DNA of 37,113 nt from Flavobacteriales bacterium. Its GTDB lineage: Bacteria; Bacteroidota; Bacteroidia; Flavobacteriales_D; Sanyastnellaceae. Shown here piece after piece: positions 8,155-15,841 of this stretch; the stretch's first letter is position 1, and each line of letters begins with the position of its first letter. Below the pieces are notes generated by a model. The model was not told where the DNA came from. It saw nothing but the letters and a program-made list of their open reading frames with translations, and ran no database searches. The stretch lies in the NCBI GenBank assembly GCA_002863145.1, contig PKDW01000137.1, positions 1 through 37,113 of the forward strand, written 5' to 3'. Both the position numbers and the translations under genes were made by a program.

Positions 8155-8743
8155 GCTCAGCGTCAAGGACGGGGTGGCTCGTCGCATTGAACGTTTCCCT
8201 TTGGATCCACACCTTCATCGGAGGGGGGATCCATTTTTTTTGTCCAGAGTTTGCTTCAAATGCGGCATTGGGATGCCAAAAGTCGCGCCCACCCTCCACG
8301 CCAAGCCGCCTGGCTGCATGGCGAACCTTGGCATCCTCTGGCGCAAAAGACCAACTTCGCCAACCATATCCATCGGTCAAGGCCCACGCTCCGGGATGTC
8401 CACGAAGATGCAGCCAAGTCGTTCCGTCGACGTGAATTTGCCGATGGGTCAAGGCTGCACCCTGGAGCATGCACGCCAAGCACATCGATCGCCAAAACAA
8501 CGCCCTTCTTCCTTCCGAAAGGAGACCAATTGTCCACTTCAAGGCGAAAGGAAGCATGAAAAGGAACCCCACCTCGCCACCCATCCAATGCGTGGCAACC
8601 GTGGAAACGGGCATGTCTGCCAACCTCACAGCCCATTTTGACGCAGCCGCCACAAATTGGGTGGCCAGAACATCCATCCCAGGAAGTTCCAGCATGGCCG
8701 CTGCGACCAGAATGCCCAAACCCAAGCCACAAGACCAAACCAC
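8129..8743 (-). CDS. Membrane protein of unknown function, N terminus probably in another frame
   Basis: This frame (204 codons from a GTG at 8743) has a hydrophobic N terminus, GLGLGILVAAAMLELPG, a second hydrophobic stretch, GEVGFLFMLPFALKW, and a tryptophan-rich hydrophilic C-terminal part. I do not recognise the family. A better N terminus is found in another frame: an ATG at 8793 gives MDKLRRNASALLAQVSVWFG and runs into a hydrophobic LVAWVW, 28 bases after the glycosyltransferase stop. Joining the two frames by a -1 shift near 8710-8730 gives a positively charged start and one continuous transmembrane helix, total about 221 residues. That stretch contains GGGTTTGGG, so a base lost in a homopolymer is the simplest explanation. 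The gene follows the glycosyltransferase and may belong to its operon. Confidence 0.55.
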   Translation of the reverse strand: MVWSCGLGLGILVAAAMLELPGMDVLATQFVAAASKWAVRLADMPVSTVATHWMGGEVGFLFMLPFALKWTIGLLSEGRRALFWRSMCLACMLQGAALTHRQIHVDGTTWLHLRGHPGAWALTDGYGWRSWSFAPEDAKVRHAARRLGVEGGRDFWHPNAAFEANSGQKKWIPPPMKVWIQRETFNATSHPVLDAELSSVSTSW

Positions 8744-8821
8744 ACGGAAACTTGGGCCAGCAACGCAGACGCATTGCGCCTCAGTTTGTCCATGGCATGT
8801 CGCGCACGAGGAACGGCGCGA

Positions 8822-9871
8822 TCAGTGGACGCCAGGCAACTTCAAGTCACGTGCACGGGCATGTCCCTGAAGGAAGTATGCGACAATGACGCTCTTGCGC
8901 CACCACCCCTTCATGTTGGGGTTTCGCGTGGGCGAGCAACGCAACGTCCTTCTCTTGCGCAGGGTGGAGGCCAAACGCAGGTAAAAGGCCACATGGGCCT
9001 GACCCACAGCCAAGAATTGGCGCCATTGTCCTCCGGCAAGCATGTTCCAGGCCGCAATCCCATCCAAGGTCATGCGTCTGAACATGAATGCAGGCCAAAA
9101 CCCGTCGCGATTTTTCAGCATCACGACGAGGCTGTTTCGGAAGTTCAAGTAGGTCTTGAATGGGCTGGTCGTTTGCAAGGTGCCTCCGCCAAGGTGGCGC
9201 ACAGTCACCGTGCCCACACACCCCACGCGCTTGCCCTCGTTCTTCAGCCGCCAGCACAGGTCAATTTCCTCCATGTGGGCAAACAGCGAACCGTCGAAGC
9301 CCTCGGCATGCAGCCAGGCCTCCTTACGAATGAAGAAACAGGCTCCAGAAGCCCAAAAGACCTCGCGGTTCTGAGCCAACCACGAATCCACAGGTTCCAC
9401 GCTTTCAAACAGACGTCCCAAGCAAAATGGATAGCCGTCCTTGTCCATCCATCCTCCCGCAGCGCCTGCGTGCTCGCACATGCTTGGCCGAGCATCCTGA
9501 ACAAGCAACGGGCTCGCCACATCCCAACCGTGTTCGTCCATCGCCGCCACCACCGGCTCCACCCAAGGACCGTCCATGCCGACGTCCGAATTCAATAGCA
9601 CGTACAATTCAGCATCGATCTGCTTCAAACCCTCGTTGTAGCCCGCAGCGAAACCGAGGTTTTGGTCCAGTTCCACGAGCTCGACGCGCGAAGTGTGGTG
9701 CGCTCGAAGCCAGGCCACGCTGTCGTCTGTACTGCCGTTGTCCACGACCCAGAGCTGCGTGTCGGCAGGCGTGTGTTCCAATACGCTTGGCAGGAACGTC
9801 TTGAGGTGATGTTGGCCATTCCAATTGAGGATGACCACCGCGACGTCCGCAGGTTGAATCGGCCTCGTCAT
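8822..9871 (-). CDS. Family 2 glycosyltransferase (rhamnosyltransferase-like)
   Basis: The 349-residue protein has the GT-A fold of family 2. VAVVILNWNGQHHL at the N terminus is the nucleotide-binding strand typical of the WcaE/RfbF-like group, LWVVDNGSTDDS follows, LDQNLGFAAGYNEG is the conserved NxGFAxGxN motif, and LLNSDV supplies the metal-binding DxD-like site. FWASGACFFIRKEAW and HMEEIDLCWRLKNEG form the acceptor and catalytic-base region (ED-like EEIDLCWR). The C terminus has amphipathic segments likely to touch the membrane. Such enzymes transfer a sugar from a nucleotide sugar to cell-surface glycans; donor and acceptor are unknown. It overlaps the GWxTD-protein gene upstream by four bases (ATGA), so the two are translationally coupled. 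Confidence 0.9.
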   Translation of the reverse strand: MTRPIQPADVAVVILNWNGQHHLKTFLPSVLEHTPADTQLWVVDNGSTDDSVAWLRAHHTSRVELVELDQNLGFAAGYNEGLKQIDAELYVLLNSDVGMDGPWVEPVVAAMDEHGWDVASPLLVQDARPSMCEHAGAAGGWMDKDGYPFCLGRLFESVEPVDSWLAQNREVFWASGACFFIRKEAWLHAEGFDGSLFAHMEEIDLCWRLKNEGKRVGCVGTVTVRHLGGGTLQTTSPFKTYLNFRNSLVVMLKNRDGFWPAFMFRRMTLDGIAAWNMLAGGQWRQFLAVGQAHVAFYLRLASTLRKRRTLRCSPTRNPNMKGWWRKSVIVAYFLQGHARARDLKLPGVH

Positions 9872-11382
9872 CGCGGATTGAAAAACAAATCCTCGGGCTC
9901 TTCCCCAGAGAAGGTGTCACGAGGGTTCAGGCGGTTTTCCATGGACTTCGACACCTGCAGGGTGTTTTCGCGAGAACGCAGTTGGGACAACCAATCCTCG
10001 TTTTGGCGTTCACCCAGCATGTCGCTGTGCAGCAATTCAAAGCATTCACCCACGACATGAGGCGCAAAGAACAGGAAGCGCTTGTTGTTGAACCGACCCG
10101 CCTTGTGGTAATGCCAAATCTCGTAAGGGTAGTAGTCCGTTTCATGGTGGCGTTTGACCACGGTGTTGGGCTTGCCAAACCGCAGGTAAATGTTCCCCAT
10201 CTCCGTCAAGCTGCCTTGACCGTACTTGCATTGACCGTATTTCTCATCCACGTAGGCAATGCGTTCGAGGTACTGCGCCAGCATCGCTTCCGCCTCTGGG
10301 ACAGATGTGCTTCGATCCATCCAAAAACCCGAGATGTAGCGCTTCATGAGTTCCACGTCTCCACCGGGAATCAACACCTGCTGAATGGTGCTCTGCTCGT
10401 TGGTTCTGGCCATGGCCAAGTGGTCTTCGAGCAGTTTGACCATCACATCGAGCGTGTCATAACCGTTCAAGGAGGGCAGAAGCACATCGTCCACAGCTGA
10501 GAGCTTGGTTTGTGGTTGTCCCACGGGCCATTCACGGTCGCCAAGGGTGACGTCCCGAGACACCACAACATGGCCATCTCTGGTTTGTGCTTCCAGCTTC
10601 ATCACGGGCTGTTGAAGGGTGGGGGAGGTTGGGGTGCACGGAAGCACCTCAAACACCGGCACAATGGGGGCCGACGCCTTTCTCAGGTAACGCGTCACGC
10701 TGGGGTTCCATTGGCCCTTGTCGTCTGCCCAGCCAAACTTCAACAGAAACAGGGAATCGGTGGGGACGACCTCATTCAATCCGTGCAGCTCCACGTAAAG
10801 GCGCGCCGAAGTGGCTTCAACGGGGATGGCGTTGCCCACCTTGGGGATCAAATCCAACCCGCTGTGCACCATCATGGGCTGGCTCCAAGCCGTGGCAGGC
10901 GCATGGGTGTTGACAACCATCACATCGGTGAATTCTGGCATGCCGCCCATGGGAACATGCATGCTTGCATTATGTTGCCAAAGAGGTGTGTCATTCTGGG
11001 CCACAAGCCACTCCACGCGAAGCCCTCCATGACGCACCGCCAAACGCGCCACATGCACGTGACGCAGTGCAGAAAAATCTTGGACGTCCGGGCGCGCCAG
11101 GACCTTGTCTTTTTGAAACGACACGATGTCGTCGCCTTGAAAGGCAATCATGGTCAACGTCAAGCTGTCCGACGCCGTTTCGGCTGTGGATGTCCAGGCC
11201 GTTTGGACTTCAGCGTACGCCTGGCCGTCTGGCAACCGCTGGATCAACACGTCGCCAATCCACGACGTTTGCGCATGCACGTTGGCGCTCAAGCCAAATA
11301 CAGCGCACACAACAAGCCCACGTCCAACAATTCGCCAAAAGTCGTCGCGTGAGAATCGCACAGAGGAAATGGAGCTGGCCAT
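9868..11382 (-). CDS. Exported GWxTD-family protein
   Basis: The 504-residue protein starts with an arginine-rich N region and a hydrophobic core ending NVHAQ, a signal peptide cleaved near residue 37. The middle is beta-rich. The C-terminal part (residues about 360-470) resembles the GWxTD domain found in Bacteroidota and Acidobacteriota: GFWMDRST, an ERIAYVDEKYG helix, then GNIYLRFGKPNTVV and YPYEIWHYH. The eponymous GWxTD tract itself is not recognisable here; the corresponding position reads KYGQGSLTEMGNIY. Function is unknown. The ATG at 11382 was chosen because any longer frame runs into the tRNA-Ser gene. The glycosyltransferase overlaps its stop by four bases, so the pair may act together at the envelope (inference). 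Confidence 0.8.
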   Translation of the reverse strand: MASSISSVRFSRDDFWRIVGRGLVVCAVFGLSANVHAQTSWIGDVLIQRLPDGQAYAEVQTAWTSTAETASDSLTLTMIAFQGDDIVSFQKDKVLARPDVQDFSALRHVHVARLAVRHGGLRVEWLVAQNDTPLWQHNASMHVPMGGMPEFTDVMVVNTHAPATAWSQPMMVHSGLDLIPKVGNAIPVEATSARLYVELHGLNEVVPTDSLFLLKFGWADDKGQWNPSVTRYLRKASAPIVPVFEVLPCTPTSPTLQQPVMKLEAQTRDGHVVVSRDVTLGDREWPVGQPQTKLSAVDDVLLPSLNGYDTLDVMVKLLEDHLAMARTNEQSTIQQVLIPGGDVELMKRYISGFWMDRSTSVPEAEAMLAQYLERIAYVDEKYGQCKYGQGSLTEMGNIYLRFGKPNTVVKRHHETDYYPYEIWHYHKAGRFNNKRFLFFAPHVVGECFELLHSDMLGERQNEDWLSQLRSRENTLQVSKSMENRLNPRDTFSGEEPEDLFFNPR

Positions 11383-11424
11383 GGATGCGTTTGAGAGAAT
11401 TTGAGCGAATTCTGATTTGCGTAC

Positions 11425-11431
11425 CAAATTA
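11425..11431 (-). promoter_or_regulatory. Possible -7 element for the GWxTD-family gene
   Basis: TAATTTG on the minus strand, one base shorter than TAnnTTTG, with a TTG 16 bases upstream. It lies 42 bases before the ATG at 11382 and downstream of the tRNA terminator, so it would let the gene be transcribed independently of the tRNA. Confidence 0.3.
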
Positions 11432-11487
11432 GCGCGCAAGCGTCGAACAACTGTTTGCATGGTTGCCAAGGACTTTGTCCGAAGAAC

Positions 11488-11518
11488 AAAAAAACGCCCG
11501 CGATCATGCGGGCGTTTC
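11488..11518 (-). terminator. Intrinsic terminator of tRNA-Ser
   Basis: A 10-bp perfect stem (AAACGCCCGC at 11492-11501 and GCGGGCGTTT at 11508-11517) with a 6-base loop. On the minus strand the stem is followed by a run of T, directly downstream of the tRNA 3' end, as expected of a Rho-independent terminator. Confidence 0.85.
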
Positions 11519-11521
11519 ATT

Positions 11522-11610
<89 letters not shown>

Positions 11611-11617
11611 GGGACGT

Positions 11618-11625
11618 CAAAAATA
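11618..11625 (-). promoter_or_regulatory. -7 promoter element of tRNA-Ser
   Basis: TATTTTTG on the minus strand matches TAnnTTTG exactly. It ends seven bases before the first tRNA base, so transcription should start at or just before the mature 5' end. No consensus -33 TTG was found. Confidence 0.65.
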
Positions 11626-11770
11626 CAGCACACCTTGTAAAAAGACACGAATCCATGTGTTTTCTCGGAAATGCCTTGATTTCAGCGAATCACCCCTATT
11701 GAATGATAATATACATTATGGTAAACATCAAATGGACAGAGAAAGAACCGAAACCCCTTCTCATTCTCAA

Positions 11771-12922
11771 TCAGTTTGAAGCTGCCTTGATCTTGGCCGT
11801 CAATTCAAGCATCTTGTCGTCGTCGCCCGTACGCGTGTAGATGTCTCGCAACGAACGCATCGTCTCCAAATCATTCGCATCTGTCGCATGCGCAGCCTCC
11901 AAGAAAGGCTTGGCCGTCTCGAAAAGCGACTTGGCGTCGTTCTCCATTTGCTTCTGGGCGTCAGACTCTGCCTTGGTCATGCGGGGTTTCCACATGTCAT
12001 TGGCCGCATTGATGCCCTGGACGGCTTGGTTGAAGTAAAGTGCACCGAGGTTGTAGTTGGCGTCAAAGTAATCCGCCTTGATTTCAAGCGCCTTCTTGTA
12101 GGCCTTAATGGCCTCTTCCGCGTTGCCGAGGTTGTCCAAGACACTGCCCAAGCTGAACCACAAAATCTCATTGGTTGGATCTTGCTCGGCAGCCAACGCG
12201 AGGTTCTCCTTGGCTTTGTCAAATTCCTCGTTCGTCAGGTAAATGTTCAACTCCTCAATGATGAGGCTCTGCTCACGCGGGTACAGTGTACGTGCTTCGG
12301 CCAGCGTTTCCAAAGCTTCGGCTTCACGTCCGTTTTCGCGGTACAGGTTGCTGATGAACAAAAACACATTGGGCACTTGGTACTCGATGTCTGCACAAGC
12401 CCGGTAGCGTGCCACAGCGAGGTCCACCTCCCCTGCCTTTTCGTAACACAGGGCTGAGTTGTAAATGGCCATGGTGTCTGTGGCCTCAAAGGCCTGCGCA
12501 ATTTCTGCACCCAAATCGAAGAACGCACCTGCCGCGCCGAAGTTGCCAGTGTTGTAGTTGCCTATGCCAGCATTGCTTGCCGCCATTTGCACCTGGCCCA
12601 ATCCGACTTGAATTTCCGATGCGTATGAGCCTTTGGAATCGAGCTCTTGGGCTTTCATGTAGCTATCCTTGGCCCGCACGAGCGCATCGGGGTAAGCCGC
12701 AAACAAGGCGCTGTCCTTGCTGATGTTCAAGTAAATCTCTCCGCGGTAGCGCCACGTCTTGTTCTTGACGTTCGCTTTGGGGTTTTGGATGGCCTGCTCG
12801 ATGTACGTGGCCGCCGTCGCGAAATCGCCTTCTTTGTTGGCGTTGTACGCGGACACAACTTCTTTCTGTCCAAATCCTTGGACACAAATGGCCAACGCCA
12901 TCAGGGTGAGTGTTTTCTGCAT
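11771..12922 (-). CDS. Secreted tetratricopeptide-repeat (TPR) protein
   Basis: The 383-residue protein has a short signal peptide (MQKTLTLMALAICVQGFGQ) and is otherwise helical. Several TPR units are visible: one near residues 35-70 (GDFATAATYIEQAIQNP), others near 145-250, and a classical one with NEILWFSLGSVLDNLGNAEE followed by AIKAYKKALEIKADYFDANY. TPR proteins bind other proteins; in Bacteroidota such periplasmic or outer-membrane scaffolds are common and the partner is unknown here. ATG 12922 was chosen since it starts the signal peptide and lies 39 bases downstream of a perfect -7 element. It follows gyrA on the same strand but has its own promoter. Confidence 0.85.
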   Translation of the reverse strand: MQKTLTLMALAICVQGFGQKEVVSAYNANKEGDFATAATYIEQAIQNPKANVKNKTWRYRGEIYLNISKDSALFAAYPDALVRAKDSYMKAQELDSKGSYASEIQVGLGQVQMAASNAGIGNYNTGNFGAAGAFFDLGAEIAQAFEATDTMAIYNSALCYEKAGEVDLAVARYRACADIEYQVPNVFLFISNLYRENGREAEALETLAEARTLYPREQSLIIEELNIYLTNEEFDKAKENLALAAEQDPTNEILWFSLGSVLDNLGNAEEAIKAYKKALEIKADYFDANYNLGALYFNQAVQGINAANDMWKPRMTKAESDAQKQMENDAKSLFETAKPFLEAAHATDANDLETMRSLRDIYTRTGDDDKMLELTAKIKAASN

Positions 12923-12961
12923 GGGATGTGTTTCGTTTCTTCCGGTCTCAGCTTTTGAGGT

Positions 12962-12969
12962 CAAAAGTA
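12962..12969 (-). promoter_or_regulatory. -7 promoter element of the TPR-protein gene
   Basis: TACTTTTG on the minus strand, an exact match to TAnnTTTG, lies between the gyrA stop and the TPR start. It predicts a 5' leader of roughly 30-35 bases. Confidence 0.6.
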
Positions 12970-13005
12970 CATCGTGCTCTTGTCAAACCTCATGCCAACT
13001 TTACA

Positions 13006-15540
13006 TTAGGCTTCCGGCTGCTCTGGTGAATCCTGAGCCCCTGCGCCTTCTGCCCCTTCCATGTTTCCTTCCGCACCTTCGACCAATTCGTCCTCTTCGT
13101 CCGATTTGGGCACCTTGCACACTGCAGCGATGGCGTCCTTGCCGCGCAAACTGATCAAGCGAACCCCTTGCGTTGCACGCCCCATGACACGGAGCTCTTC
13201 CACGGCCATGCGGATGGTGATGCCCGACTTGTTGATGATCATCAAGTCATTCTCGTCGGTCACGTTCAAAATGGAGATCAACTCCCCCGTCTTTTCCGTA
13301 ACCTGGAGGGTTTTCACTCCCTTTCCGCCGCGGTTGGTGATGCGATAATCGTCCACGGCGGAACGCTTGCCGTATCCGTTCTCAGAAACCACCAAAATGT
13401 CACTCGACGCATCGTTGATGCACACCATGCCGATGACTTCGTCATCCGGTCCACCGAGGGTCACCCCTTTCACGCCCATGGCGGTGCGACCTACGGCACG
13501 CGCTGTGGATTCATGGAAGCGAATGGCCTTGCCTGAACGGAGGCCCATCAGGATTTCAGAATCCCCATTGGTGAGGCGTGCCGACAGCAGCTCGTCGCCT
13601 TCGCGAATGGTCACGGCGTTGATGCCGTTGGTGCGCGGACGGCTGTATGCCTCGAGACTTGTCTTCTTGATGAGGCCCTTTTTGGTGCACAGGATGACGT
13701 AATTGCCATTGACGTACTCCTCGTCTTTCAAGTCTTTCACCGGGATGTACGCCAACACCTTGTCGTCCCCTTCGAGGTTGATGAGGTTGACGATCGCCCT
13801 TCCCTTGCTCTGCTTGCTTCCTTCCGGCACTTCGAAAATGCGCATCCAGAAGCACCTGCCCTTGGCTGTGAAGATCAGCAACCAGTTGTGGTTGGTGGCT
13901 GTGAAGATGCTTTCCAGGAAATCCTCTTGACGCGTGGTGCTTCCCTTGGAGCCCACGCCTCCACGGCTCTGGGCACGGTATTCATTGAGACGTGTGCGCT
14001 TGATGTATCCGGCATGGCTGATGGTCACCACCACCTGCTCGTCGGGAATCATGTCTTCAATGCTCAGGTCAGCACTGCTGTATTCGATGGTGGAACGACG
14101 CTCGTCACCGAAGCGCTCCTTGACATCGATCAATTCGGTTTTGATGATTTCCATGCGGCGTTCCACACGGTCGAGGATGTCCTTCAAATCGGCAATGAGT
14201 TCCATCAGCTCATCGTACTCGGCGCGCAATTTGTCGCGCTCGAGGCCGGTCAGCTTTTGGAGACGCATGTCAAGGATGGCGCGGGCCTGAATCTCACTGA
14301 GTTCAAACTTTGCCATCAAGCCATTTCTCGCTTCTTCAGGCGTCTTGCTTGCCCGAATCAGTGCAATGACATCGTCAATGTTGTCCAAGGCGGTGATGAG
14401 TCCTTGGAGGATGTGGGCGCGTTCCTCGGCTTTGCCAAGGTCGTATTGCGTGCGCCTCACCACCACATCGTGACGGTGCTCGATGTAGTTTGACATCATT
14501 TGCTTCAGATTCAACAACTCAGGACGCCCCTTCACAAGGGCAATGTTGTTGACTGAAAATGAAGTTTGTAGCTGCGTGTACTTGTACAGCTTGTTGAGCA
14601 CAACATTTGGTATGGCGTCGCGCTTCAATTCGTACACGATGCGCATGCCGTTTCGGTCGCTCTCGTCACGAATTTCGGAGATGCCTTCGATCTTCTTGTC
14701 GTTGACGAGGTCTGCGGTCTTCCGTACCATGTCCGCTTTGTTCACCTGGTAGGGAATTTCCTCCACGATGATCACTTCTCGGCCCGTCTTGGTCTCCTCG
14801 AATTTCGCGCGGCCCCGCATCACGATGCGGCCGCGGCCAGTTTGGAATGCGTCACGTACGCCTTCGATGCCATGAATCACCCCTCCCGTCGGGAAGTCTG
14901 GCGCCTTCACGAAAATCATCAGGTCTTCAATGGTGCAATCGGGGTTGTCCACGAGGTGCACCATGCCCTCCACAACTTCAGTCAAGTTGTGGGGAGGCAT
15001 GTTGGTGGCCATGCCGACCGCAATCCCTGCTGCGCCATTGACGAGCAGGTTGGGGATTTTGGCAGGCAACACGGTGGGTTCCTTCAGGCTCTCGTCAAAG
15101 TTGGGCCTGAAGTCCACGGTCTCTTTGTCCAAATCGGACAGCATGTCCTCCGCCACTTTGCGCAAACGGGCCTCCGTGTAACGCATGGCTGCGGGGTTGT
15201 CACCGTCGATGGATCCAAAGTTCCCTTGTCCATCCACCATGGGGTATCGCAGGGACCAATGCTGGGCCATCCGCACCATGGTGTCGTACACCGAACTGTC
15301 GCCGTGCGGGTGATACTTTCCAAGCACCTCCCCCACAATCCTTGCGGACTTCTTGTAGGGCCGGTTGGACAACACACCCAAATCCAACATTCCATACAAC
15401 ACACGGCGGTGAACGGGCTTCAAGCCGTCTCGCACATCGGGAAGTGCACGACTCACGATCACCGACATCGAATAGTCGATGTAAGCCGATTTCATCTCGT
15501 CTGAGATGTTGATTTGGATGATTTTTTCTCCTTCTGCCAT
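13006..15540 (-). CDS. gyrA: DNA gyrase subunit A
   Basis: The 844-residue product is full length for GyrA. GyrA with GyrB introduces negative supercoils into DNA at the expense of ATP. The N-terminal winged-helix domain carries the active-site Tyr121 in [10 protein letters not shown]. The quinolone-resistance region reads [17 protein letters not shown]: Ser82 and Asp86 correspond to E. coli Ser83 and Asp87, the drug-sensitive residues. The C-terminal domain has the six beta-pinwheel blades, and [10 protein letters not shown] stands where the GyrA-box lies. That box is degenerate relative to QRRGGKG, which distinguishes GyrA from ParC in many bacteria, so an alternative ParC reading was considered; overall sequence favours GyrA. 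The acidic tail is rich in E, G and A. It is divergent from clpC. Confidence 0.93.
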   Translation of the reverse strand: MAEGEKIIQINISDEMKSAYIDYSMSVIVSRALPDVRDGLKPVHRRVLYGMLDLGVLSNRPYKKSARIVGEVLGKYHPHGDSSVYDTMVRMAQHWSLRYPMVDGQGNFGSIDGDNPAAMRYTEARLRKVAEDMLSDLDKETVDFRPNFDESLKEPTVLPAKIPNLLVNGAAGIAVGMATNMPPHNLTEVVEGMVHLVDNPDCTIEDLMIFVKAPDFPTGGVIHGIEGVRDAFQTGRGRIVMRGRAKFEETKTGREVIIVEEIPYQVNKADMVRKTADLVNDKKIEGISEIRDESDRNGMRIVYELKRDAIPNVVLNKLYKYTQLQTSFSVNNIALVKGRPELLNLKQMMSNYIEHRHDVVVRRTQYDLGKAEERAHILQGLITALDNIDDVIALIRASKTPEEARNGLMAKFELSEIQARAILDMRLQKLTGLERDKLRAEYDELMELIADLKDILDRVERRMEIIKTELIDVKERFGDERRSTIEYSSADLSIEDMIPDEQVVVTISHAGYIKRTRLNEYRAQSRGGVGSKGSTTRQEDFLESIFTATNHNWLLIFTAKGRCFWMRIFEVPEGSKQSKGRAIVNLINLEGDDKVLAYIPVKDLKDEEYVNGNYVILCTKKGLIKKTSLEAYSRPRTNGINAVTIREGDELLSARLTNGDSEILMGLRSGKAIRFHESTARAVGRTAMGVKGVTLGGPDDEVIGMVCINDASSDILVVSENGYGKRSAVDDYRITNRGGKGVKTLQVTEKTGELISILNVTDENDLMIINKSGITIRMAVEELRVMGRATQGVRLISLRGKDAIAAVCKVPKSDEEDELVEGAEGNMEGAEGAGAQDSPEQPEA

Positions 15541-15553
15541 GGGGTCCTTTCAT

Positions 15554-15571
15554 GGACTTGTGATCAAGTCC
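15554..15571 (-). promoter_or_regulatory. Hairpin in the gyrA leader
   Basis: GGACTTG (15554-15560) and CAAGTCC (15565-15571) form a perfect 7-bp stem with a 4-base loop. It ends 13 bases before the gyrA start codon and would fold in the mRNA next to the initiation region. Regulatory meaning is inference. Confidence 0.5.
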
Positions 15572-15588
15572 GTTTGTTGCTCTTCAAT

Positions 15589-15628
15589 CCCGTCGTCTCG
15601 CGTGCTTTCACAGCCCGATGACGACGGG
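15589..15628. repeat. 9-bp inverted repeat in the gyrA leader
   Basis: CCCGTCGTC (15589-15597) and GACGACGGG (15620-15628) are perfect reverse complements with a 22-base spacer. It lies just downstream of the gyrA -7 element, within the predicted transcript. It could be an RNA stem or a protein-binding dyad. Confidence 0.5.
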
Positions 15629-15642
15629 CATTTCACCTTTCT

Positions 15643-15650
15643 CAAAAATA
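15643..15650 (-). promoter_or_regulatory. -7 promoter element of gyrA
   Basis: TATTTTTG on the minus strand matches TAnnTTTG exactly and is identical to the element before tRNA-Ser. It gives a predicted gyrA leader of about 95-100 bases, long for this window. No good -33 element was found. Confidence 0.55.
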
Positions 15651-15705
15651 CCACGAGCCCCGCCCTGACTGAGGATGAGACGCGTTCCAATTACTCACAA
15701 ATGAG

Positions 15706-15727
15706 GTGAATGACATGTGAATAACAT
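15706..15727. repeat. Tandem 11-bp direct repeat upstream of the clpC promoter
   Basis: GTGAATGACAT (15706-15716) is followed without a gap by GTGAATAACAT (15717-15727), identical in 10 of 11 bases. The pair lies 35 bases upstream of the clpC -7 element. One-helical-turn spacing suits a dimeric or cooperative regulator binding one face of DNA (inference). Confidence 0.6.
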
Positions 15728-15762
15728 TGGACCTGATCCCAACCTGACCCCAAGGTGACTCC

Positions 15763-15770
15763 TAGCTTTG
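15763..15770 (+). promoter_or_regulatory. -7 promoter element of clpC
   Basis: TAGCTTTG is an exact match to TAnnTTTG, 71 bases upstream of the clpC ATG. It predicts a leader of about 65 bases. The -33 position lacks a clear TTG, which fits a promoter that needs an activator. Confidence 0.5.
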
Positions 15771-15841
15771 AAGAAGCCTTTTATGCATGTCAACTGAAAA
15801 CAGTTCTGACGTTTGTCGTGCAGGCCTCAACAACACAAGAC

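Larger units (their letters stand above)
15541..15841. promoter_or_regulatory. Divergent gyrA-clpC regulatory region (301 bases)
   Basis: This gap holds a -7 element for each gene, two inverted repeats on the gyrA side and a tandem 11-bp repeat on the clpC side (each listed separately). I saw no further open frame of protein-like composition. Confidence 0.7.

Noticed and set aside
7804-8187. Extension of the HMG-CoA lyase frame upstream to 8187
   Set aside because: The added sequence is antisense to the small gene at 7900-8154, is not protein-like, and the lyase family starts at the ATG at 7803.
11700-11720. AT-rich patch with ATAAT and ATTAT arms upstream of tRNA-Ser
   Set aside because: Arms of only 5 bp in AT-rich sequence are expected by chance, and no origin-like cluster of DnaA boxes was seen.
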